A stretch of DNA of 64,000 bases, taken from contig CAJXNM010000012.1 in assembly GCA_913057135.1 (NCBI GenBank), forward strand, positions 1-64,000, in the 5' to 3' direction. This DNA is from an uncultured Halieaceae bacterium (lineage in GTDB: Bacteria > Pseudomonadota > Gammaproteobacteria > Pseudomonadales > Halieaceae). The notes under the pieces were generated by a model that was given only the letters and a program-made list of their open reading frames with translations, was not told the origin of the DNA and ran no database searches. Shown one piece after another: positions 29,160-38,125 of this stretch (positions are counted from its first letter, which is position 1; each line of letters starts with the position of its first letter). Position numbers and translations under genes: made by a program.

Positions 29160-30544
29160 CGGACAGGCAATGCACCTTCAGCCTCACGTGGGTCCCGCGA
29201 CGGTGTTTTGCATACTGGCGTGGGCTTGGTCTCGTCATGGCCATGACCTTCGCGCCAAACCTGCTGGCGCAATCACCTGCCGAGGGTCAAGATCAGGACC
29301 TGAACGAACCCTCGGGTTGGCTACAACTGGAACTTGCGGTACTCACAGATACCCGTCCGCAAACACTCGAGTCGGAATTTTGGCCACCCTACCCCGAGGT
29401 CAGCTACCCCGGTCGCTTCCGTTGGCTAGAGAATTTATCGGTGCTGGATGCGCTCAAAAGAGAATGGCCTGACGCCAGTATCGAGCACAGCGATATGGGC
29501 GCCATTACCCTTCGATTACCCGACCCCGACCAAGTCATCACCGAAGCGGTCAATGCGCAACTGGCGGCACAGGCTGCGGAAGCTGCGGACGCAATCGACG
29601 CATCAACCGATGCAGAGGGCATTGACCTCGATCCCCTCGCCATCGATGACCCCTCGCTCTCGGGTCCAGCTATCGATGATGTGGCCCTGTACACCGAGAC
29701 TCCACATACCGTGTCCACTGATATTGACGGCACCGACCCGGTACAAGAGCCCGCAACCGAAGCGTCAACCCCTGAGCCTGTAGCGCCGCCGCCACTGCCC
29801 ACCCCCTTCCGGTGGCGACAACCGGAACAACTCGCAGAGGGCCTGAATACTTACCTGAGAGCTACGCCCGATAGGTTGCGCCATCAAGCCGCTTGGCTGC
29901 AGCCGCCGCAAGCGGCCAACGTACCGATACTGCTCGATCTTAACGACGACAATGGCTGGCCTGAGTTACAGGGCTTTGTGCAGCTTAGACGGGGTCAAAC
30001 CCTGCGCTTGGGTATTAATCTCTGGCTCAACACCCTGGCCAACTACTACCCCCAGAGCTTTTCCATGGCGCCGCCGCCCCCGGCGCCAACAGCTGTTAGC
30101 TGGCGCGCGGCAGAGGATGACCGGTTGCTGACCGAGGGGGAAGCAAGGCAACGCCAACAGCGACTTGTTCGCTTTCACAGTGCAATCGACGCCGGCGTTA
30201 CCCCTATGAGTTTTGTCGATCAACGCCCCTACACTGACCCCGATCCATTACCAGAAGGCGCTAACGGCCCCGACCCTACATTGAATAACCCTTGGCCCTG
30301 GCGGCACGTTATTCACGTGGCAGACACGCGCACCCTGCCCGAGAACGCCGTTCGCTACTTCGACCACCCGGTTATTAAAGTGATTGCAACCTGGCGCGAA
30401 TTAAACTGGGGCGAGCTTTACGCGCTGGGAGAAGCAGAGCGGGTAGCGGCTTGCGAGGCATCGACGGCGACCGAGCCCAAGTCTGTGGGCTCCACCCCCT
30501 CCCAATGCAATGTCCGGGTTGGGAATGCCACTTCTGCCCCGTGA
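29156..30544 (+). CDS. csiV: CsiV family peptidoglycan-binding protein
   Basis: CsiV was described in Vibrio as a periplasmic, peptidoglycan-binding protein that acts through LpoA on PBP1A. It is encoded next to mfd there, as here. The 462-aa product has a signal peptide (to about residue 38), the family opening WLQLELAVLTDTRPQTLESEFWP and a Pro/Asp/Glu-rich linker. The second conserved part runs from PILLDLNDDNGWPELQGFVQLRRGQTL to HVADTRTLPENAVRYFDHPVIKVIATWRE. About 40 C-terminal residues after WGELYALGE lie opposite the 3' end of mscS and look like an added tail. The start overlaps mfd by 4 bp. Confidence 0.85.
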   Translation: MTDRQCTFSLTWVPRRCFAYWRGLGLVMAMTFAPNLLAQSPAEGQDQDLNEPSGWLQLELAVLTDTRPQTLESEFWPPYPEVSYPGRFRWLENLSVLDALKREWPDASIEHSDMGAITLRLPDPDQVITEAVNAQLAAQAAEAADAIDASTDAEGIDLDPLAIDDPSLSGPAIDDVALYTETPHTVSTDIDGTDPVQEPATEASTPEPVAPPPLPTPFRWRQPEQLAEGLNTYLRATPDRLRHQAAWLQPPQAANVPILLDLNDDNGWPELQGFVQLRRGQTLRLGINLWLNTLANYYPQSFSMAPPPPAPTAVSWRAAEDDRLLTEGEARQRQQRLVRFHSAIDAGVTPMSFVDQRPYTDPDPLPEGANGPDPTLNNPWPWRHVIHVADTRTLPENAVRYFDHPVIKVIATWRELNWGELYALGEAERVAACEASTATEPKSVGSTPSQCNVRVGNATSAP

Positions 30545-31578
30545 TCATCGATGATGGCCAAAATACGCAGCAACACATCCTCTTTGATGGCGTGGTATGC
30601 GACCCAATCGGTGGTTTTAGTGAAGGTGTACACGAAAAAATCCAGGCTTGAAGGCCCGCAACTGACAAAATTGACGATCAGGGTTCGATTGAGATCAATG
30701 GCCTCGTGTTGCCGTAACATCGCCCTTACCGCTTCCACGATCGATGCCATCTGCCCCGCATCGCTGTAGCGGATGCCGAAGGTCTCATAAATACGGCGAT
30801 TATTCATACGTGACGGATTTTCGAGGGCCACGGTTGAGAACACCGCGTTAGGCACATACAGAGGGCGCTGGTCAAAGGTGCGTATTCGTGTCATGCGCCA
30901 GCCAATGTGTTCGACGGTACCCTCAATTTCACGATCGGGGGAGCGAATCCAGTCACCCACGGTAAACGGTCGATCCAGATAAATACTGAGACCCCCTAAA
31001 AAATTGGCGAGGACATCTTTGGCTGCAAAGCCGACAGCGATGCCACCAATGCCACCGAAGGCCAGCAAACCCGAGATCGACACCCCAGCCGACTGCATAA
31101 TCATGATGGCAATGACCAGCCACAAGACAATACGCACCAAGCGTGCAGTGGCGGCAATGGTGGCCCGGTCATCGGAGTCCCGGGGGCCGCGATGCTCGGC
31201 AAGGAGTTCCGCCTCGACCTGCTCCGACAATCGATGCAAGATCCAGCCGACCAGCAATACTAATCCGGTATCCGCTAGCTGCCGCAAACCACTGCGCAGC
31301 GCCTCACTGCTGCCGGTGACACCCAAGGCCGCATACAGCAAGACAATCCACAGGGCGTACTGACTGGGTTTCGCCAGGGCCTGCGCCACAACATTATCCC
31401 AGGGACTTGCACTGGCGGCGGCTGAGCGTTGAAAGCGGTTTAACAACCGCTGAATGACAAAATGCCCCACGACCCCTACCAGACCCAGTACGAGCCAGGT
31501 TAACCACTGGGCATCAATGCCCGTGTGATCCGCAAGCGTATACAGATAGGCAAAGACAATGTCGGTATCGGTTTCCAC
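30418..31578 (-). CDS. small-conductance mechanosensitive channel, MscS family
   Basis: Inner-membrane channel that opens under membrane tension and releases solutes during hypo-osmotic shock. The 386-aa product has about four helices before the pore. The pore helix GLLAFGGIGGIAVGFAAKDVLANFLGGLSIYLDRPF is diagnostic, followed by VGDWI, the beta domain (EGTVEHIGWRMTRIRTFDQRPLYVPNAVF) and the C-terminal vestibule domain ending near FPTRTLHWEG. The last 25 or so residues are an Ala/Ser-rich tail that overlaps the 3' end of csiV on the other strand (127 bp). Confidence 0.94.
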   Translation of the reverse strand: METDTDIVFAYLYTLADHTGIDAQWLTWLVLGLVGVVGHFVIQRLLNRFQRSAAASASPWDNVVAQALAKPSQYALWIVLLYAALGVTGSSEALRSGLRQLADTGLVLLVGWILHRLSEQVEAELLAEHRGPRDSDDRATIAATARLVRIVLWLVIAIMIMQSAGVSISGLLAFGGIGGIAVGFAAKDVLANFLGGLSIYLDRPFTVGDWIRSPDREIEGTVEHIGWRMTRIRTFDQRPLYVPNAVFSTVALENPSRMNNRRIYETFGIRYSDAGQMASIVEAVRAMLRQHEAIDLNRTLIVNFVSCGPSSLDFFVYTFTKTTDWVAYHAIKEDVLLRILAIIDDHGAEVAFPTRTLHWEGVEPTDLGSVAVDASQAATRSASPSA

Positions 31579-31669
31579 GGTCAGTCCTCGGTTAGGTCGA
31601 CCGGGATGCTACCCCAGAGCAACCTTTTAAGGCTATGTCGTCCCCTTCCGGTTGAGACCCCGGAAACAA

Positions 31670-31702
31670 CTGTATAGACTTACAGCCTGTATAGATCAAC
31701 AG
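31670..31702 (+). promoter_or_regulatory. two tandem LexA (SOS) boxes upstream of lexA
   Basis: Two perfect CTGT-N8-ACAG sites lie at 31670-31685 and 31687-31702, 17 bp apart, and end 14 bp before the lexA start. Both match the gammaproteobacterial LexA operator. Tandem boxes at lexA give cooperative autorepression in E. coli, and the same is expected here. Confidence 0.92.
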
Positions 31703-31716
31703 CAAAAGGGCTGCCA

Positions 31717-32325
31717 ATGATTAAGCTGACGGCACGGCAACAACAGGTGTTAGACGTTATCAAACACTGTATCGACGCCACGGGCTACCCACCAACCCGA
31801 GCTGATATTGCGCGGGAGCTGTCCTTCAAAAGCGCCAACGCCGCCGAAGAGCACCTGAAAGCGCTGGCGCGCAAAGGCGCCATCGAAATGATTCCCGGCG
31901 CGTCCCGAGGTATTCGGCTGGTTCAGGACACCCCTGCTCTCGGCTTGCCGATTGTGGGGCGGGTTGCAGCGGGTTCACCGGTGTTAGCCGAAGAGCACAT
32001 TGAAGACCACTGCGAGCTACCACCTGGGTTTTTCTCACCCTCGGCCGACTATTTATTGCGCGTCACCGGCGACAGCATGATTAACGTTGGCATCTACGAC
32101 AACGACCTGCTTGCAGTACATCGCACACCCGTGGCATCGGAGCGGCAAATTGTGGTGGCACGCATCGACGACGAGGTCACTGTTAAGCGGCTTCACCGGC
32201 CTGACAAGCATCGCGTTCTGTTGCTGGCGGAAAACGATGCTTATGCCCCCATCGAAGTCGACTTAAGCCAGCAGTCCTTCGCTATCGAGGGTATTAGCGT
32301 GGGTGTGATTCGACAGCAACTGTAG
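31717..32325 (+). CDS. lexA: SOS response repressor LexA
   Basis: LexA represses DNA-damage genes and cleaves itself when RecA is activated. The 202-aa product has an N-terminal winged helix ([29 protein letters not shown]) and a self-cleavage site Ala85-Gly86 (VAAGSP). The catalytic pair is Ser120 (VTGDSM) and Lys157 (VTVKRL), equivalent to E. coli positions 119 and 156. Two tandem SOS boxes lie upstream. No sulA-like gene follows, in contrast with Pseudomonas. It converges on the small gene at 32349. Confidence 0.98.
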   Translation: MIKLTARQQQVLDVIKHCIDATGYPPTRADIARELSFKSANAAEEHLKALARKGAIEMIPGASRGIRLVQDTPALGLPIVGRVAAGSPVLAEEHIEDHCELPPGFFSPSADYLLRVTGDSMINVGIYDNDLLAVHRTPVASERQIVVARIDDEVTVKRLHRPDKHRVLLLAENDAYAPIEVDLSQQSFAIEGISVGVIRQQL

Positions 32326-32348
32326 GCCCACACCCGAACGCGCTTCGT

Positions 32349-32609
32349 TTAATGCAGGGTACGCCCCGTGGGTACACCCTTTTGTTCTACGTCCACTTCG
32401 ACTTTGGCCATTTCGGCAAGCTGCGCCGCCGCCTGAATACCGGCCTGAATCATGGCCTTGGCCACCTCTAGGTTATGTTCCATGAGGTAGGCGCTGGTTT
32501 CTTCTGAAAACTGGATGCTGACTAGAGGTTCACCGTCGTCGTCATCGGCGCGCTGGAGCACGATCTCTCCGTCACCCAGGTCGACTATTTCCAATAAAGC
32601 GGTGGACAT
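32349..32609 (-). CDS. small conserved protein of unknown function
   Basis: An 86-aa acidic protein (MSTALLEIVDLGDGEIVLQRADDDDGEPL...) with no membrane segment or signal peptide. A beta-rich N-terminal half is followed by a helix (LEVAKAMIQAGIQAAAQLAEMAKVEV). I recall similar small proteins encoded between lexA and topA in Pseudomonas, which supports it being real, but no function is known to me. It lies 79 bp downstream of the DUF6586-like gene on the same strand. Confidence 0.75.
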   Translation of the reverse strand: MSTALLEIVDLGDGEIVLQRADDDDGEPLVSIQFSEETSAYLMEHNLEVAKAMIQAGIQAAAQLAEMAKVEVDVEQKGVPTGRTLH

Positions 32610-32688
32610 GCGGTCTCCTCGCGTTTGATGCCTGTGGTTTCACTGTAACAGGGGGGGCATTGAGGTGCCAGTCAAATGCCCTTTGGGG

Positions 32689-33153
32689 TCAATATTCGTC
32701 CAGAGAATCACCCATACGATCGAACAAGCGTTCAAAGGTATCGGCCCACTCCTGATAATCCGTGATATTGGGATAAACCCCAGCGGATGCAAGTACAGGG
32801 CCTTTAGGTCGCTTCGGTAGGCCCTGGGGTAGTGGTGCTTGTAACCGAGCCAGCCAGCCGTTGGCTTCAAGACCCTCGTACTCGAGAACTTCCCCCGGCA
32901 CCGCAATACCCGGACCGGCCTTGGGCAGGTCGGCGACTCGGTGTGGGGGCTGCTCGGGCAGCTGGGTGACACGCATCATAGCGAGCAGGAACCAGCCGTA
33001 GGCATCCAGCAAGTGCCCCCTGACGGCGGGTGCAAAGGCCGCATCGATAGCGCCAGTGACACAATCCTTACGCCCTAGATCCCGCTGCCACGCCTCGAGC
33101 AGCAGGCGCGCCATGTACAAGGCGTGGTTAGCCAAGCCACGCGCGTTAGTCAT
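32689..33153 (-). CDS. DUF6586-like conserved hypothetical protein
   Basis: Soluble 154-aa protein without signal or membrane segments. The N-terminal part is helical and rich in Leu, Arg and Trp ([35 protein letters not shown]). The C-terminus carries a Trp/Phe-containing helix ([15 protein letters not shown]). It resembles the family encoded beside topA in Pseudomonas. Its start overlaps topA by 8 bp, so it is co-translated with topoisomerase I, although no role in supercoiling has been shown to my knowledge. Confidence 0.75.
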   Translation of the reverse strand: MTNARGLANHALYMARLLLEAWQRDLGRKDCVTGAIDAAFAPAVRGHLLDAYGWFLLAMMRVTQLPEQPPHRVADLPKAGPGIAVPGEVLEYEGLEANGWLARLQAPLPQGLPKRPKGPVLASAGVYPNITDYQEWADTFERLFDRMGDSLDEY

Positions 33154-35878
33154 CAGCGGTCTTCGATCGCGCTTTGGCTTTAGCCTTGGCGGGTGCCTTC
33201 TTACGAGCCGGCGCTTTTTTCTTGGCGGCGGGCTTTTTAGCTTGGGCCTTGGCGCTGCCAGAACTCACCCAAGCACCGCCGTCAAAGAAGCTTCGCCAAC
33301 CGGTGGCTTTGCCATCGACTTCGGTCATCACGTACTGCTCTTTGGTCTTTCGGCTGTAGCGAATTTGACTCCGATTACCCGCGTCATCGACCGTCGGTGC
33401 GTCGAATAAAAAGTGGTATTTAGGATCAATTTCCCCCTGGTGAGGCAGCAACTCGTCAACAAAAGGCGGTCGCGTCTCCCGGTTTTTGGGGAACTGACTG
33501 GCGGCCAAGAACAGACCGGAGGCGCCATCTCGCAATACGTAATGGTCATCAACTTTAGCGCATGGCAACTCGGGCATGGGTACCGGGTCCATTTTCGGTG
33601 GCGCGGCTTCACCGTTACGCAACAGTTTGCGGGTGTTTTTGCACTCGCTATTGCTGCAGCCGAAATATTTACCGAAACGACCGGACTTCAGTTGCATGTC
33701 GGCGCCACATTTGTCGCACTCGATAACCGGTCCGTCGTACCCCTTTATGCGGAACTGCCCCTGTTCCACTTCATAGCCAGCGCAGTCAGGATTGTTGCCG
33801 CAAACGTGGAGCTTACGTGACTCATCGATAAGATAGCTGTCCATGGCGGCGTTACACAGACCACAACGTCGCTTCGACAACAGCAACCGGGACTCGGCTT
33901 CATCGTCGGCGTCGGCACTGATTGCCTCGTCACCTGGAATCAGATTGACCGTCTGCTTGCAGCGTTCTTTAGGCGGTAGGCTATAGCCCGAGCAACCCAA
34001 AAAGACGCCGGTGCTGGCGGTACGAATTTGCATAGGGCGACCACATTGGTCACAGGGAATACCGGTGGGTGTTGGATCGTTTGCCTGCATGCCCACCGGC
34101 TCGGGCTGTTCCGCCGCATCGAGCTTATCGCGAAACTCGCTGTAGAAACGGTTTAATAGCGCCTTCCAATCAAGGGCGCCCTCGGCCACCTGATCCAGAT
34201 GCTGCTCCATATCAGCCGTAAACCCGTAGTCCAATAGGTCGCTAAAGGTTTTTTGTAATCGCTGGGTAACAATGTCACCCATTTTTTCAGCGTAGAAGCG
34301 TCGATTCTCGAGCCGGACATAGCCCCGATCCTGGATAGTGGAAATAATGGCGGCATAGGTAGATGGCCGCCCAATGCCACGTTTTTCCAGCTCCCTGACC
34401 AAACTGGCCTCACCGTAGCGCGAAGGTGGTTTGGTGAAGTGTTGGCGCGGATCAAGCGCCTTCAATGTCAGTGCCTGCCCCTCCTGCAGGGGGGGTAGCT
34501 CGGCATCATCGCCCTTGCGGGCCACTGGCGACTGTATGCGTGTAAAACCATCAAACTCGACGACCCGCCCGCGGGCAGTCATCTCGTAACCCGCTGCCGT
34601 CACCGTCACGGTGGTCGATAAATAGCGAGCCGGGGTCATTTGGCAGGCGACAAACTGTCGCCAAATAAGCTCGTACAAGCGCTCAGCGTCACGCTCCATA
34701 CCCGAGAGCTGTTGCTGGGAAATGTTGACGTCCGAGGGTCTGATAGCCTCATGTGCTTCCTGCGCCCCCTCCTTCGATGAATAGCGCACCGGCTCCGACG
34801 GTAAATAGGCCGGCGGCAAATGTTTGCCGATGTATTGTCGGCAAGCCTGAATAGCGTCCTCACTCAAGTTGGTTGAGTCGGTCCGCATGTAGGTGATGTA
34901 ACCGGCCTCATAAAGGCGTTGGGCCATCGTCATGGTTTTCTTCACACTGAAGCCCAAGCGGGTACTGGCGGCCTGCTGCAAAGTGGAGGTAATAAACGGT
35001 GCACTGGGCTTCGATGAGGTCTTTCGGGCTTCTAAGCCGGTGACCGTGTAACTGGCAGGTTCAAGGGCAGCTACCGCCGCCTGAGCCTGTGCCTGGGTGG
35101 TCGGCTCAAATTTTTCACCGTTAAAACGTTTTACTTCAAAGTTGATGGGATCGGCGGCTTGGGGTTGCAGCGACGCGTGCACTTCCCAATATTCCTCCGG
35201 CACGAACGCCCTGATCTCTCGCTCACGCTCGACAATCAGTCGCACGGCCACGGACTGCACGCGACCGGCTGACAAACCGCGAGCGATTTTTGCCCACAGC
35301 AGCGGTGACACTTCGAAACCCACCACCCGATCGAGGAAGCGACGGGCCTGCTGTGCGTTAACGCGATTAGTATCCAGGTGGGATGGCTGCTGAAACGCCG
35401 CTTGGATGGCCTTTTTCGTGATCTCATTAAACACCACCCGCTGATAGCGAGCATCATCGCCACCGATGGCCTCTTTCAAATGCCAAGCAATGGCCTCACC
35501 CTCGCGGTCAAGGTCGGTTGCCAGATAGATGGCGTCTGACTTCTCGGCCAATTTACGCAGCTCTGCGACCACCTTTTCTTTACCCGGCAGAATCTCATAG
35601 CGGGCTTGCCAGTCGTGATCGGGATCGACACCCATGCGCCGCACCAATTGCTCCCGTTTCTTGCGGGCCTGGTAGCGCTGTTTCTCGTCGGGGGCCATCT
35701 TTCGCGTAATCGCGGCCTGCGCTGCGCGCTCTTTAGGATCGGTCGCCGTACTGCCACCGGACGTTGGCAAGTCGCGAATATGCCCAACACTCGACTTCAC
35801 AATAAAATCGTTGCCGAGATACTTATTGATCGTCTTCGCCTTCGCCGGCGACTCGACAATGACCAGAGATTTACCCAT
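33146..35878 (-). CDS. topA: DNA topoisomerase I
   Basis: Type IA topoisomerase that relaxes negative supercoils. The 910-aa product has the TOPRIM domain ([20 protein letters not shown] and [17 protein letters not shown]) and the catalytic Tyr about residue 330 ([13 protein letters not shown]). Three C-terminal four-Cys zinc motifs follow ([22 protein letters not shown] and [11 protein letters not shown] starts). The tail is a Lys/Ala-rich segment ([20 protein letters not shown]) likely to bind DNA or RNA polymerase. The ATG at 35878 is used in place of 35890 because the family starts [15 protein letters not shown]. Confidence 0.97.
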   Translation of the reverse strand: MGKSLVIVESPAKAKTINKYLGNDFIVKSSVGHIRDLPTSGGSTATDPKERAAQAAITRKMAPDEKQRYQARKKREQLVRRMGVDPDHDWQARYEILPGKEKVVAELRKLAEKSDAIYLATDLDREGEAIAWHLKEAIGGDDARYQRVVFNEITKKAIQAAFQQPSHLDTNRVNAQQARRFLDRVVGFEVSPLLWAKIARGLSAGRVQSVAVRLIVEREREIRAFVPEEYWEVHASLQPQAADPINFEVKRFNGEKFEPTTQAQAQAAVAALEPASYTVTGLEARKTSSKPSAPFITSTLQQAASTRLGFSVKKTMTMAQRLYEAGYITYMRTDSTNLSEDAIQACRQYIGKHLPPAYLPSEPVRYSSKEGAQEAHEAIRPSDVNISQQQLSGMERDAERLYELIWRQFVACQMTPARYLSTTVTVTAAGYEMTARGRVVEFDGFTRIQSPVARKGDDAELPPLQEGQALTLKALDPRQHFTKPPSRYGEASLVRELEKRGIGRPSTYAAIISTIQDRGYVRLENRRFYAEKMGDIVTQRLQKTFSDLLDYGFTADMEQHLDQVAEGALDWKALLNRFYSEFRDKLDAAEQPEPVGMQANDPTPTGIPCDQCGRPMQIRTASTGVFLGCSGYSLPPKERCKQTVNLIPGDEAISADADDEAESRLLLSKRRCGLCNAAMDSYLIDESRKLHVCGNNPDCAGYEVEQGQFRIKGYDGPVIECDKCGADMQLKSGRFGKYFGCSNSECKNTRKLLRNGEAAPPKMDPVPMPELPCAKVDDHYVLRDGASGLFLAASQFPKNRETRPPFVDELLPHQGEIDPKYHFLFDAPTVDDAGNRSQIRYSRKTKEQYVMTEVDGKATGWRSFFDGGAWVSSGSAKAQAKKPAAKKKAPARKKAPAKAKAKARSKTADD

Positions 35879-35986
35879 AGAGACAGCCAAACTCGTGAAT
35901 TGGAAACGTGAAAGGGCGCCATGTATACGGGGTTGGCGCCCCTTGGGTCAAGCCGTTGTCGATGACACGTCTGGTCAGAGCGATGT

Positions 35987-36454
35987 TTACGACGGCTTCC
36001 CTTGAGCGCAAATGTGCGGGTCGGGATGCATAAGTCGCAGGCAGTTAATCACCTTATCGGTGGCTGATATACCGCCCCGCTCATCCCAATAAACCCGAAT
36101 ATCGTCCCAGCCGGCCACAACCACCTCGGCACCCTCAGGCAGGCTCAGAAGCGTCTGTGGTGACGGCTTACCACTGGCGCTCAACCAGCCGTTGCGGGTG
36201 CGTACCCAGGTGTCTCTCTGCCACTCGCGGGCCTCACGAGGGGCAACGCGCAGGCCATAACAAACCAGTGGGTTGTCAGTTATTCGCATAAGCCGGGGGG
36301 GTATTTGAGTGGGTTCGCGCAGGGTTACCACCACGCCTGCCTCGGCGGCGCGATCTCGGGCGCTGGCCAACGCCCTTTGTCGCTTGCTGGGCACAACAGC
36401 CATTAGCGGTCCGACCACGGCGGCAATGGCCAGCAAAATCACAAAATACGCCAT
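35987..36454 (-). CDS. membrane-anchored hypothetical protein
   Basis: A 155-aa protein with one N-terminal helix (AYFVILLAIAAVVGPLMAVV) followed by a basic stretch (PSKRQRALASARDRAAEAG) and a soluble domain of about 110 residues with several Trp and two Cys near the end. The Arg-rich segment after the helix suggests the soluble part is cytoplasmic. I do not recognise a family. It is transcribed toward topA with a 108-bp gap and is divergent from the universal stress gene. The ATG at 36454 is chosen so that the helix is at the N-terminus. Confidence 0.7.
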   Translation of the reverse strand: MAYFVILLAIAAVVGPLMAVVPSKRQRALASARDRAAEAGVVVTLREPTQIPPRLMRITDNPLVCYGLRVAPREAREWQRDTWVRTRNGWLSASGKPSPQTLLSLPEGAEVVVAGWDDIRVYWDERGGISATDKVINCLRLMHPDPHICAQGKPS

Positions 36455-36532
36455 GGGGGCAAACTCCAAGAACTATTGGTCAGCAGCCAAAGCTCAGGCT
36501 AAGCTGCATAAAAAACCATGGGAGACAGCGAC

Positions 36533-36970
36533 ATGCCCTATAACACGCTACTGGTGGCCGTTGATCTGGGTACCACTTCACCGGAGGTCCTAGCTAAAGC
36601 TCATCAACTGGCCAACGCCTCCGCCGCAAGACTACACGTGATGCACGCGGTTGAGCCACTCAGTATTACCTATGGCGGCGATATTCCAATGGACTTCTCA
36701 TCCATTCAAGACGAGATTTATCAACAAGCCACGGAGCAGCTGAACCACTTTTGCGCGGCTCACAATATACCGGACGAGCAACGGCATCTGGTCATCGGCA
36801 GGCCCGAATCGGAAATTCCGGCCAAGGCGGCTGAACTGAACGCCGATGTCATTGTGATAGGTAGCCATGCCCGCTTTGGCCTAGCCGTGTTATTGGGCTC
36901 AACCACCGACGGGGTTGTTCACAGCGCTCCCTGTGACGTGTTGGCAGTGAAAGTGGCTCGCCCTAGCTGA
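36533..36970 (+). CDS. universal stress protein UspA family
   Basis: Single-domain 145-aa UspA-type protein. The N-terminal strand is YNTLLVAVDLG, and the ATP-binding type motif near the C-terminus is VIGSHARFGLAVLLGSTTDGVVHSAPCDVLAVK. That is close to the G-2x-G-9x-G(S/T) pattern but with Ser-His-Ala in place of the first Gly region. The ATG at 36533 has GGGAG 7-8 nt upstream and is preferred over 36518. Such proteins respond to starvation or stress; a specific role cannot be given. Confidence 0.92.
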   Translation: MPYNTLLVAVDLGTTSPEVLAKAHQLANASAARLHVMHAVEPLSITYGGDIPMDFSSIQDEIYQQATEQLNHFCAAHNIPDEQRHLVIGRPESEIPAKAAELNADVIVIGSHARFGLAVLLGSTTDGVVHSAPCDVLAVKVARPS

Positions 36971-37015
36971 CCTTCCCCTACCACACAATAACAGAGTGGC
37001 TGGTAGGTACCTCGG

Positions 37016-37267
37016 CTAGCCATCGGCCAACCAAGCTCGCAAAGCCGTACCGTCGAAGGGCCAGCCCAATTCAGCGCCAGAAGCCTTTGCGACAACGGGA
37101 ATACGGATTCCATAGCGCTGAATAAGCGAGGGATCCGCTTCAATATCGATGGCGGTAAAGTCACAGCCGGCCTCAAGAAGGATGGCCTCAGCGTGCTCAC
37201 ACAAATGGCAACCCGCGGTAGTGTAAAATTGCAAGCATTCGTTCTCTTCCAAGGTATCAGTCGCCAT
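37016..37267 (-). CDS. glutaredoxin-like protein (DUF836 type)
   Basis: Small thioredoxin-fold protein of 83 aa with the redox motif CHLC near the N-terminus (LQFYTTAGCHLCEHAEAILLEAG) and the cis-Pro segment RYGIRIPVVAK. It lacks the length of classical glutaredoxins and fits the DUF836/glutaredoxin 2-like group. The substrate is unknown. The ATG at 37267 has GGAGG at a good distance, so 37279 is rejected. It is head to head with the methyltransferase gene, with only one base between start codons. Confidence 0.85.
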   Translation of the reverse strand: MATDTLEENECLQFYTTAGCHLCEHAEAILLEAGCDFTAIDIEADPSLIQRYGIRIPVVAKASGAELGWPFDGTALRAWLADG

Positions 37268-37268
37268 C

Positions 37269-38054
37269 GTGTCCTCCATTAATTCTGTGCGTGCTCACTC
37301 GTTTCAGCGCGACAAAACCCTCACTATTTATGGTCGCAAGGCGGTGTTAGAAGCACTGCAGACAGCCGCGCTGCCCTGCCAATCGCTGCACTGGGCCAGC
37401 ACGAATAAGCCCACAGGTGTTGCGGCAGATATCCTTGCTTGGGCCGAGCGGCGCCAAATCGAGATTCGCGAACACAGCCGGGAATCCCTGTCCCGCATTT
37501 CCAAAAACGGCAAGCAAGATCAGGGTGTCGCATTAGACATTGCCTGTCCACAATTCGGCAGTCTCGAAACCCTGGCGTCAACGGCACCCCAACCCAACAA
37601 GCGTTACCTGGCGCTGGACGGTATCACCAATCCACAGAATGTCGGCATGATCATACGCTCGGCGGTGGCTGGCGGTATCGATGGCATCCTCTATCCCAAA
37701 CGGGGGGTTGCCGCACTGGGGCCGCTGGTCATCAAGGCATCGGTTGGCACGGTATTTCGAGCTCCGCTGATCCACTGCGAGCAACTCCCAAACGCCCTAA
37801 CCACCCTGCAAACCGCAGGCTTTGCGATAGCCAGTCTCGAGGGTGGCGCTTCCTTGTCGGTGTTCGATTATGTTGCCCACGCCGCTACGGTGTTCGTATT
37901 GGGTGGGGAAACCGACGGCGTATCATCAGCGGTCTCAGGCTTGGCGGACTACCGAATGGCGATACCCATGGCTGGGGGTGTTGAATCCCTCAATGTGGCC
38001 GTGGCAGCGTCACTTATCGCCTACGCCGGTCGCATGGCCCCAAAGGCAGGCTGA
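37269..38054 (+). CDS. TrmH/SpoU family RNA 2'-O-methyltransferase
   Basis: SPOUT-class methyltransferase that methylates a ribose 2'-OH in tRNA or rRNA with SAM. The 261-aa product has an N-terminal substrate-binding domain (IYGRKAVLEALQTA) and a catalytic domain with the three family motifs: NPQNVGMIIRSAVAGG, VLGGETDGVSSA and IPMAGGVESLNVAVAASL. The last forms the knot. The layout resembles RlmB, but the target RNA is not readable. The GTG at 37269 lacks a ribosome site, and a GTG at 37287 is an alternative. Confidence 0.88.
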   Translation: MSSINSVRAHSFQRDKTLTIYGRKAVLEALQTAALPCQSLHWASTNKPTGVAADILAWAERRQIEIREHSRESLSRISKNGKQDQGVALDIACPQFGSLETLASTAPQPNKRYLALDGITNPQNVGMIIRSAVAGGIDGILYPKRGVAALGPLVIKASVGTVFRAPLIHCEQLPNALTTLQTAGFAIASLEGGASLSVFDYVAHAATVFVLGGETDGVSSAVSGLADYRMAIPMAGGVESLNVAVAASLIAYAGRMAPKAG

Positions 38055-38125
38055 GTCGCGCAACCCCTACCCCCATCCAACGCTCACCTAGCTGCTTGTC
38101 TCCCGGCGTCGGTCAGCCAGAGCCA

